A stretch of 64,000 bases of DNA from Polydactylus sextarius. Its lineage: Eukaryota; Chordata; Actinopteri; Polynemidae. The notes under the pieces were generated by a model, which was given only the letters and a program-made list of their open reading frames with translations, made no database searches and had not been told where the DNA came from. Of the stretch, positions 50,645 to 62,600 are shown in pieces; position 1 is the first letter of the stretch, and every line of letters starts with the position of its first letter. The stretch is taken from NCBI GenBank assembly GCA_016801845.1, contig CM028918.1, forward strand, positions 13,691,001-13,755,000. Reading direction: 5' to 3'. The position numbers and the translations under genes are program-made.

Positions 50645-53600
50645 TACATAGATTTTTGTGATGCAGATCAAAACCTATTTAAAGGTCACATTGTCCTTAG
50701 GTTTCCAAAGTATTATGTCATACACTTTCAGTCTCAAATTATTATACCCAAGCTTGCAAAGCACGAAAAATAGGCCTGACCTGTCGTTTGCTTGGATTTG
50801 AACAGGCTTCCATCGTGGGAAGAATGGTGGACATGTGTTTCTCCACCTCTCCCATCTCCTCTTGCATTTGGTGTCTCTCTTTCTCCTCTCTCCGGGCAAC
50901 AGCAACAACTCGCAGGTTTCTCTCTTTTAAGCTGTGAGGAACAGTAACTTCTCAGTATCTCTGAGATGAATGGGTAATCTGTTTTCACATTTATATTTAA
51001 CAAATCCTACCTCCTGACTTCCTCTTGGAGCTTCACCAGTGTTTTGCCAAAAGGTCCAGGGCTAATGGGACCCTGGAATAGGGATATGCTCAGGGCGTGC
51101 TCCAGCCGACGCTCAAGGGAAGCTAAAGTCTGCTGCTCCAGCTCCAGTCTGGCCTGGTGCATCTCAGCCTGGGCAAGAAACTCCTGGGATTTCTCTTGAC
51201 TGAAGCTCGCATTGGAGGAGTCAAGCACCTCAGCCTGGAGACCGGCCAAAAAACTGCAACTCTTCTCCATCTAAAAGGAAAATAATTTTCTTAAATATTA
51301 TCTGTATGCGATTTTTCTCTGTCTTTCATATCCCGTACCTTATAGCACAAATGGATTTGCGATTAGTGAACTCACACTTGTAGTGATGTCCTTCCATTCC
51401 TCTTGCCTCTGTTCTGCATGGGCCATCAGGAGGCCAACACTACGTCTTAATGCTACCCAACGCCGCCAGAGAGCACCCTGCTCACCGTCTTTACCAACTC
51501 CACAGCCCTGCATCGGACATCCAGCTTTTAGCTCTTCTATCTTCCCAGCAAGGTTGTGGAGATCCTTCTTCAGTAGCTTCAGCACAGGTTGCAAAATATT
51601 AACCATCAAAAAATGGATCCAACATATACACTTGTTAATTGGCAGTAAATTAGATATGTGTTGAACCTACCATGGCTCTCTTTTGTTGAGCAACACATTG
51701 TTCATATGACGTCACTTGTGTTGCTGCATATTTAGACAGTTCAGCTTCCAACCCAGAAAGATGTTTCCATATGTCTTCATGACAGCTCATGTGGCTTTGT
51801 TGTCTTATAACACAGCTGCAATAAAAAAAATGACATTATCAAAAGACAAAAGATATGCAGAGTTTTAAGGATCAAGAAGAGCCCACTACCTCTGCAGGGA
51901 GTCCAGTCTGAGCTGGGCCTGGGCTTCCAGTAAAGCTCTTCCCGCCAACAACTGGCTGAGGATGCTTATGTGGAGCTCCTCAACCTTTATGCGGGAGAGG
52001 CAAGGTTGCTGGGGGACCAGTCCCACAAGGTGGGATATATGAGCCTGAAATCCATCCTCTAGTTGTTCAAGAGCCTGCTGGGTCTGTCTGTGTTCTTCAG
52101 TACAGTCCAAAAACCCTCCAGGAGCTGATAAAAAAGTGGCTTCAGCATTATGAAGGAAGGATATTGCTCCTTGAGCAGCCCACTGGTAATCCTTTAATGA
52201 TTCTCGAGCATGAGATAAATCCTCCTGTTGAATAAATAAGTGTTTGATTAAAAACAATGGTTTAGAAAAACAAACAAAAAAAGTTTAAATTTCCAGTTAC
52301 TTAAAAGTAGGTTGGCCTAACACAAAATATTTATGCTTACCATTTGTAAATGGCATTCTTTCATGGCTGCATCTCGAAGAGAGTAAAGCTCCTTGTGATT
52401 ATTCAGGTAATTTTTTTCTCCCTGTCCTAAAGCCTCTAACACCCTCATCCCAGACTCCATATTCCTCCACATAACCCAGAATCTTCGTAGAGCGCTGTCT
52501 ATTGCTTTCTCATCTGGGTTGATTGGCTTGGCTCCCTCCAGCTCAGCTTTTGTTCTTCGGAAAAGCTGCGTTATCACAGGAAGTTCAGATAAAAACTGCA
52601 GATCTTTTAGAAGCTCAGCCTCTAGATTTTTTATATCATCTGTGACAGAGTGCTCCCAGGCGAGCAAAGTCTCCAATGTTCCGTGAATGTTCTGTCTCTC
52701 TGAATTAACGTCAGATGGGTACAACTCCTGAGCTATAGCCTCCAGTTGGTCTCCTGCTTCTTGACACTGTGTCTTTACTAAAGGAAGTTCAACCAGGAGT
52801 GTTTGGCATAGTCTGATCCTCTCCTCCAGACTGATTTTTGTGTCTTTGACACGCTGGATTTGTTCTTTGGCAATGTCCCTAGATTCCTCCATTTGTCTCC
52901 TCAGATGAAGATACTTCTCTTGCTCAAAGGCATTAAGACTAAGAGCTTTGCATCTATCTTGCAGTTCTCCAATGGCACACAGCATGGCACTTCGCTTGAC
53001 TTTATGGCAGTGCTGAAGCTCTTGTACTTCACACTGATTCTCCAGTAGCACATGTTTCAAATTTGCAACTGCTGACAGGGTTTCCTGTGTAAAAGGGAAC
53101 TTATGCTTTGCTAAATCAACAGAAATTTGTTTTAAGCTAGCCTGGATGTTTGATAATTCTATATCTGAGGTGGTTCGCTCATGAATCAGCTCCTCTAATT
53201 CCCAGCTGGTCGCTCTCTCGTGAGCTAGCAATCCATCTAATTCTGTCCAAAGACCTGACAGTCTGTTGACGAGGTAGCGGCTTTCTCCTGAACTCAACTC
53301 TACTGCTAAGTCCTTGAAACTTTCTGCCATTTCCTCCACCAGTTTTAGCTGGCTCTGTATCTCTACAATAGTTAATTTGTGATTCTCCAGTTCACTTTCC
53401 AGCTTTTGGATGTCAGCTTTGAAAACATTTTCCACATGGGCACAGGGGTCTCTTGTAGCATGTGTCTCTGCTAGCCAGGCATCCACGTTAGCAAGCTGGG
53501 ACAATAGTTTCTCCCTTTCCTGCAGGTGTTTCTTCATGGTGTCAAGAACATGATCTAAACTGTCAGCGATGGCTTCATAGAGGTCTTCTATTGTCTTCAA

Positions 53601-56600
53601 CACTTGATCACTTTCATCCTTTTCAGTATCAGAGGCGAAGTCTTTCATCTCCTCAACTTGTGTTTGTATCTTGGACCGCTGGGACAAAATATCAGTTTGA
53701 AATTTCTTCATGTCAACAATCTGAGTACGAGCCACTTCAGGGAAAAGAGCTAACTTTTTCCCTATTGAGATGTGGTTTTCTGCTTGTTTGGCCCAAATGA
53801 TCAAGTCTTGTAATTGTTTGTTGATCTTAATTGAAGAAATGCCTCCAGAGCTATATGCAGAAGGGTGGAGTTTTCTCTTGGTGTCATTAAGCAATGATCC
53901 AAGACCCTGAAGCTTATGTTGGATCTCATCCTTCTCCTTCTGACCCAAAGAGAAATGGACAAGAGCCTCTGACTGGGACTGTAAATGCAGGTAAAGCTGG
54001 GTGTACAGTTTTAGGTCTGTGGTCAGACAAACAAGTTCTAAAGCACTTTTGCTGTCATTGCTTTGGAGGTTGGATTGCCGAAGAGCTTCAAGCTTGGCTT
54101 CAAGTTGTTCGGCCTCTTTTAAAAGATGAGAGGATTGAGAGGTGGTGTTTGTGGCTTGATGAAGAGCTCTCTTGATACTTCCTTCTAAAAGCCTCCATTC
54201 CTCTTGGACATCTCCAAGCTGGGCAAGAAGAGCCCCCGAACTTTCAGCATCACTTAAGTGGACAGATAACTGGCTACTTAGGTGGAGCAGCTCCTGCATT
54301 ATGGTTTTCTTTTGTTCCATGGTTTGCAGCAGGATGTGGAGTTTGTCAGCTTGAACAGCACTACTTCCCAAAGCATTTCTATTGAAGCAAGACAGAAAAA
54401 CAAAATTGAACCATATATCAAACACAGCGAATGCACTTTTTCACATCAAAGGATAACTCACAAGCTCATTTTTTCCTTCTCAGCAGCTAAAACTTCCAGA
54501 AAAGCTCTGGTCATCTTCATCTGTTTGTGATACTGTTTGACCTGGTCCAACTGTGTTGCTTTAACCTGCACTGTGGCAGAGGCATCCAGCAGTGCTGTAC
54601 TCCATTGTGTTTCAGCTCTTTTCAAGGCATTTGGGTCCCTGGCAGCACTCGAGCTTTTCATAGTTGCTACTTGTTCCTGCACACAGCATCTACACTCCTA
54701 CAGAAGAAACAAAATCAGTTTTAGAACAGTAGTGGGCAGTTTCCGGCATTATTGTTTTTCTATGACATAAATTTCTAAGATTTTATGATACAAATTTTGG
54801 TGCAAAGTACATAGGATATAGGAAAAAAGTACCATACATACCTCTGCCTCTACCAGTTGCTTGGCCATAGCTGTGACATCAAGTTTTGCTGGTTGATATC
54901 TACATGCCAGAACCTGCTGGACAGTTCGGAACAACCGGATATCTGATTCACCTGGAGAGGACTTCAGATACCAATTCAAGTCCACATGGGGCGAGCGCTG
55001 TATAAGAAACATAAGACCAAAAAAAAAAAAAAAAAAAGCAAAATTGGTGAAAAGCTTACTCTGGCTCCCTATAAATCTGAACTTTTGTTACTGGTGTCCT
55101 AAAATATGTTTATGTGATGCTAGTTTGCTTGTCCAGTTATACTGTGTGGTAAAATGGAGGGGGGTAGGTTTGGGGGTAGGGTAGGGTGGGGGAACTGTAA
55201 CACTTGGCATCAAGAAGCAAAGTGCATACTGTGGGTAATTACACCCACTAACAACCCAGCCGGAAATCATTGTATGTTTTGGGTCCTTCCTGTATACCTT
55301 CCTGTCAGAGGCATCATGGGAATACACAGACATCTATCAAAACACAGCTACTATCTATTCACTGTTCCATGAGTTTATATTATCAGTTTTTATCTTTTGG
55401 ACACATGGAGCTATGTTTTTATACTTTTTATTTACTACTTTTTGTGTTATATAGTTTTACAGAATTCTAAATTTCAGAACTTACCCTGTTGTACACACAC
55501 AGTCACACTCACACAATTCAAGCCTATGGCAGATCTAGCTATGAGAGAGGTGCTGCTAGCTGTTTATCTTAATAAAACTGGTTGATACTCACATTTATTA
55601 TGTTACTTCTTTCCACCAAACTCTGTATCTCAGACAAAATATCCTGCATGGTGGAGGCGTGTTTGCAGGACTCCGGCGATTCACCTGTTGTCTCTTCAGC
55701 ACCTAGATCAGCTGACGGACCCGGCGCCGTCCTGTCAGGCTTCATGTCTTCTTGCCTCTGAGGCTGCGTACATACAAAACAGGGTGGTGTCACATTTTGG
55801 CCTTCTTCTTTCCAATGTTTGTCTACAGATAATAACAGAGCTTCCTGTTCTTTCCCTGCTTTCCAGTGGTAAATATTGCCATGCTGACAGTTGCCTGGAG
55901 AGTCAGTACAGTTAATGCTTGAACGTGCCTGTGTAGGGAGCAGCCTGCCCTCGGGGAGAAAGGCAAATGCTCCCTCTAATACTTCTTTGAAGAAATGACT
56001 GGTCTGTTATAACTTGGTCACACAGCAAAAACAGAAAAACATGACACGAACTGCTTGGTAACTAGATTACAAACAGGGGAGGTGCCTTTAAAAACACTTT
56101 GGGCATGATAGATGTGTGTTATAGCAGGGTGTAGGTAGAATAAGAAGACAATTTGCTCTAGCAAAAAAAAAAAAAAAACAGTATGACAAAACTATCTGTT
56201 AGGAATTTCATATCATTGTTCATATCTTACAATAGCATTTATATGTCAATATGTAAATGTAAAAAGGATTTCTTTTGATTCACATTTCATGATATCACAT
56301 TTTAATGTCACATTATTTTTTATGGGAAACCCCCCACATCCCCCATACAACTATCTTCAACGGAACAAGTGACTTTTTCAGTTCCTTTAATAAAGCTGTG
56401 ACTTGTAATGTAAGTACACAACCAGAAACTGCTGTATTTGTTATGAGTATCAGTCACACCTAAGTTAATTTCTCTAAGGTAATACAGACCTACCTTATGC
56501 ATGCAAGCAGTCTCAGAAAAAAGTCTTAAAAGAGATTCTGTCTGAATCTGAATTAGCACACCCAAAGATTTACATGTTTTAAAGAAGATTTGTTGGTGGG

Positions 56601-59600
56601 ATTTCTGTCACTACAGAGAATGTAATATTGGGATGTGTTTTCACTGCTCAGCATGTAATTCTCTATTTTGAAGCATAGTATACTGTATTTGTTTTGTGAT
56701 ATTGGGTCTATAGTTTATTCTGTGCCATACATAAGATATGCAACATGGATTTCTTTTTTCCATTTGTGAAAGAAAAGTAAATTTCTTCTCTCTGGATGAC
56801 TCATGTTCCAGAAAAAGGCTGTATAACAGAACCGTTTGCAAAATTATGACTTTCAAATACCAAATGATGAGGGGAATTAACGCTCTAAAAGCAAATATGT
56901 TTCGTCTAAGTTTAGCAAAAGAAATTACAGTTGCAAAATGTCAAGAATACCTAAGTTTCACTGAACACACACCCACCCTGAGAAGAGGGTAAGATAAGAG
57001 GAGGATAATGGTTGTAAATGTCAAAGAAGGCCGTGTTTGATAAGTGAAATTTAGGACAGAGAAGGCTGTGAATTTAGCCGGAGCATCTTTCATGAACTCA
57101 GGGATGACTGACTTCAAATGCCTTGAAAAAGTGAACAATATGTTACAGTTTAAATTCTGTTTCTCCAGTGACTTAAAAAACTGAAAGAAACCATCTGAAA
57201 CTTTTTCTATAGGACGTCCTTGCGTTCTGAAGTTCTACTGTCATGTATTAGAGGTTTAGGTTGATACTGACATCTGTTTAGGATTTTAACAATAGGTGTG
57301 TGTAATCACTGTCAACCGTCAACATAATTACAGGCATAGGGACTTACAAAGAATGTGTTTTGAGTCTCAGTCTCAAAGAGGCACATCCTCTGTGACAAAC
57401 TTACTCATTAACTTAATGCTAGGGTTACAGTTACATATGGTAGAATATGGTACAGACATTTTTACAACCAAAAAAAACAAATTTCTGAGAAAAAGGCTAG
57501 AAAGTACACTGAGAAAATGGAGCTTACCTGTCCTTTTGTCACCTTTGTTTCCTCCATTGCTGCAGGTATCTTTGATTCATTTTCTTCTTTTAGCAGTGAA
57601 GTGTCGTCTCGTCCTTCTGACACTTCGAAATGTTTGGACTCTGGTTTTTCAGGGTCATTTGGGTCTTCTGTGTTGTCTCCTTCTGCCATCTGTACATGTT
57701 CTGCACTGCCATTTTCTGCAGTGTCAGCAGTGTTCGCCTGTTTATTGTCACTGGCAGGTATGTGACTTTTAGTTAAGGCACGTCCAGTTTGCACTGAACT
57801 TTCCACAGTGCACAGAGGTGAGCTCATTGTGTTCTTCTCGGTGTGGCATGAATCTGTCACCTCCTCTTGTTTGACAGGTGGAAATGTTGGTCCAGGGAGT
57901 CCTGTGTTTGAAACCCCTGTGAGCTTTGCACCACTTCGATCTGCTCCCTGGGAACATCTGAGTACATGTGGACTGCTGCCTCCATCATTTTCCCTTTGCT
58001 GCATGCCCTGTAGCTGATACACAGGTAAGTCAATGTCCAACACTATTGTAAACACTTTCTTTGGGGGCACATTGACATCCTCACTGGACCTCTCTTGTTC
58101 TTGAGCGTCAGTAGAGGAAAATCCCTTAAAGATCTCTGATTGTGCTAAATTCTCACTCTCACTTTCAGGTTTTGATCCAAAAGATGTAACATCCGATCGT
58201 TCTGACTCCAGGATTGAGGTAGTGTCTTCCTGCAGTAGCTCAGGCTTTTCAGGCTGAGCTATTAAACTCTTGCTGAGATTATGAGGCGAATCTGACACTG
58301 TTATTGACACTGTATTATTTCCAGACAATTCTCTGTGTCCATTAGTTTGTGGACTACTATCTGTGCAAATGTTACCACTATCGTCTTTCGGTTTGAAATT
58401 AGTTTTCATGCTTATTTTTGGTTGATCGTGGATTTTTGCAGTTGTGTCTTGATCAGGTACTAAGGCATCTATATTGGCTGTTTTCACAAAGCTCTCTGCA
58501 GAATGTATGGCTGAAATGTTGACTTTTTCTGCAGAAATAGGTGTTTCATCCATTTTTTTGGCATCAGCTTCCGCTTTACTTCCTCCTAAAGTGCTGGTAG
58601 GGAGCTCAGTGAAGAGGGGGTCTTTGGTTATAATGCTGGTGTCATTCTGATCACTTCCTCCTGTTTCTTTGCCATCTGTAGAAGAGGAGGGAGACTCTGG
58701 AGGAGGTGTGGCCATCAACTCACGAGGTAAAAGTGAGGTTTCTGCACCAGTTTTATGCATTGAATCTTTGTCATCCGACTCCACTTCACCGTAACCTTGA
58801 CTCATCTACAAAACCCAGAAAATTGAACATAAACATTAACAATAAAAATAAAATGGTGTGCACCATTGTATTGTGCAGTAACAATGATAGAAAGGTAAAC
58901 TCACCAGGCATTTAGACAAGGTTTCAAGTGCAGTTGTGCTTTCATTGAGAGCATCTGAAGCTTTTTTCTTTAGTTTCTTTAGAGCTTTTTTCCCCAAACA
59001 ATTTGGAAGAAAACCTTTTTCTGGAAGCAATTCACGGACAGATTGCTGGAGACACAAACCTTCATCCAGTGTTGCCTGCCAGAGCACACACAGATGCGCA
59101 AACTCAACAAAGAAAATATGTAAGCTATGAGATCATCTGTATGTCCAGTTTTTGTGGTGTTGCAACAAACAGCACTTAGTGCCTCAGCTGTTTGGTATGT
59201 TCCTGGTATGTTGAAATTCACTTTGTTTGTCTTTGAGGCTGCGCATAGTGTTACAAAGTATGGAGCTTTGAGCTAAATGCTAATGTCCCCATGCTCACAA
59301 TAACAATGCTAACTCACTGATGTTTGACAATATTTACCAGGTTCAGCAAGTTGGCTTAGCAACATGCTAATATTTGCTAATTAGCTAAATAAACACAAAG
59401 TGTATTGGAGCAAATGAAATTAGGATTAATCCTTTAAGCAAAGTAGAAAAAAAATCAAGCTGCTCAATGCCAAATAGTTGTTGAGATATTTCAGTCTGGA
59501 CCCAGTAACAGTGTAATAAATACAGTCAGCTAGCATCACACTAGCATCAGGTTATGAATCTGTCACCACTGGACTCCAAATCTTTTCTAGGTCATTAAAA

Positions 59601-62600
59601 GGATTTGTGAGCTGTAAATCTATTGTACCCTCACTAAATCATTATCATGTTAAGTCATAGACATCAGTTTATTCACTGTACATATGGTAAAACAATTAAC
59701 AAGACGATTGGCAAAATAGGAAAAACATAGCTGCATTCAAGAGTTTTTGGCAGTGGCAGATGGGAAATATGAGTCATAACATGTTTATAATCTTTAATAA
59801 TACCTGAGAGCAACATTTTGCCAAAATTAGCCACATGTTCTCTGTGGTTGCTAACCACTAAGTTCACTATGCACCACACAGAGGAAAAGGACTTTTTTTT
59901 TCATTCTAGTACTTCTTAAGAACAAAGGGTGAACTTCAAAAGACATGAAAGCCTGGTTGGATGAGGCATTATGGATTACTTCCCCAAGCCAGATACAGCA
60001 AAAGGTAAAACTGGCTCAAATGGGACTGAATGTTTAGTTTTCTGTATTTAGTTTTTTACTATATACTGTCCTGTTTCCACAAATGTGAGGCTACAAACTA
60101 TCGCAGTCAAGTCCTGCAATGAATGTTTTAATTTATTTAACTGGAAATGGTAAAGTAGAACAAAGTGTATTACCTGACTGGGTGACAGTGGATCAGCTTG
60201 TACTCTTTGGCTCCACTGCTGCAGCAGCATGATGACCTCTCTCACCTGATTAGCAGTGTTTACAGCAAACTCCTGCTTCCTTTGTAGAAAACTAGTTCTG
60301 GAGCTGGAGGTAGGACACAGGAGAGATAACAAACAGGCTGATAATGAGTTCATGTAATATTTGAAATAAAACTGAAAAAAAAAACAAAAAAAAAAACATG
60401 ACTCTGTGGTCATCTCTCTCAATGCAGTGGTTCTAACGACTGAAAGTGTAGTTCAACTCCAAAACCACATTTTTCATCGACACCTACTTTCCACCTTACT
60501 TTCTGATGCAAATCGTGGATAACTATCCCAACTTTTTTTCCTGGCATTAATGTGAATGGATTTAACATTATTCCATTACTTTTTAAGCAACCTCTGAAAC
60601 CCTTAACATCATTTGTCAATGTCTTTCTATTCATGTGCACCACAGACTAAGCTGCAAGTATATTGTGAGTGAATTGTTCTCAGGAATGTAATATTTCTGT
60701 TTTAGCACCTGTCAATGTCTTTAGCAACTTCATCAACAGCTAAAATTACATCTGCAGGAAGCCTGTTTTGTCCGTTACTGGATTCTCCAACTTTCTGCAG
60801 GGTGTGAACTCTTGCAGACAACTCTGTCAGCCTGGTGTCACAGTCCTGGGGAAAAAACAAATGAAAAATCCCAAAAATATGATGATAAAATTTTTTTTTT
60901 TGTCACATGTCTTTGATTTGATGATTATTAATCTGGGATAAAGCATATTTAATGCTACCTGCGCAGCACACCACTGCTGTTTGAGCTGGTTGATATCAGG
61001 TGACACGTCCTGGCTCTCACACTGATTTCCAACATTTTCGTCCAGCTCTTTCTGCACGCAGGCGAACTCTCCTTTCACTTGTTGAATGATCTGTAAAAAG
61101 CTTTTTCTGATGTTGCTGTCTAGTGCCCTCTTGTGGTTTTGGAGACTGCTGACTTGCTGGGAGATGCTGGCTCGGGCCTCGACTGTGGAACTGTCTGTGA
61201 TCGAGTCCTTCAGTGTATAAAGTTGCAAAATGTCCTTTTCCACATCTGTTGTTTCTTGTAGCAAAGACTAAAAAGTGGAGAATGATAAATGAGCACAAAC
61301 ATGTTGTGTATTCTTATAGCGATAGACACTTTAGTCGCTAAATGTTCCATCCCGTTTATATAAACACTTTTCTCATCATCTTAATGTAGACAGATTGTGA
61401 AATAAATCATGTACCAGATCTTGTATATGATTAAGCGGGTCAGTTCATTTAATGGACCTCACCTCCAGAGCTGCTACATCAGTGAACAGTCCAGTGGAGT
61501 TTTCTTTCTCTGCTTGACAGGCTGACATCCTTTCCTGCAGGGATGTCAATTTATGGTGGCAGTCCTGCAGTAACTGGCAAAAATGTTCCTCATTACTCGC
61601 ACCTTCCTCGAGGCGGGAACACACATCCTGTGGACATTTCAGTGAGACCGAGCTACAGTCAGAGGGCTGATATTTATGTATACACACTTATTGTGGCTAT
61701 AATAACCCAGCGGTTCCCAACCTTCCTCCCTGAAGCATAATTAATTGATAAACTAATTGGTAAACTATTTATTTGTACTTATTATCAGTTACTTTTAGTT
61801 ACAAACTATTTATATAAACCATATATTATTTATACTATACTAATATTTATCCAGAACTTTTGGCAATTTTTCTAACATTTATTGATTTTCTTTATTTATT
61901 GATTGCTTATGAGGCAGCTGAGACTTCACTAAGAGCTTTTCCACTAATTGGAAGGTTGAGGGTTTGATTTCCCTCTCCTCCAGTCTGTCGAAGTGTCCTT
62001 GGGCAAGATACTGATTACTAAAAGTTACTGGTTACTGTGTGTGTCAATGCATATGAATGTGACTAGCATAAAGCACACAATGTATATGTAGAGGTGTTGT
62101 GTAAATAGGTGAATAGGTTACAAAGACACATGAAACTATAAAGTGTTAAAGCACAGGACAGAGTTGTGTATTGTGCCGTTTAATATGAAAGTAAAGTTTT
62201 ACCTTCAGCTCTGCCATCAGTGATAAGCAGTAGTTGTCCAGCTCAGTCCAGGAGGATTCATTCCAGATGGCATTGTTGGTTTGCTCAGCCAGCTCCCTCC
62301 TTTGTTCAGCCAGGCCAGTAAGAGTTAATTGCAGGGATTCATATTCACCCCACAGTTGACGGGCCAGCAGGCAGGTTCGTCTACGTTCGCTTGTGCCAGG
62401 CCAGGGGAATAAAGTGGGGAGCTGACCAAATTGGTGCTGCAGCTCTTTCACTCTACAACCAACCTCCTGTCTCCTCGCCAGGAAAGAGGAGGTGAGTTCT
62501 GGATCAGTGTGCAGAATCCTGGAGTACCAAGAGACACAGGGAGATTAAAACTACTTCCAATTATATGATTACGAACATGATTGTATTGATTAAAATAATA

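Noticed and set aside
53894..54530. Several + strand open frames over the giant syne2 exon
   Set aside because: Antisense shadows of a long GC-balanced coding exon.
57296..57772. 158-codon + strand open frame
   Set aside because: It overlaps antisense the large syne2 exon at 57528-58805 and its intron, and has no signature of its own.
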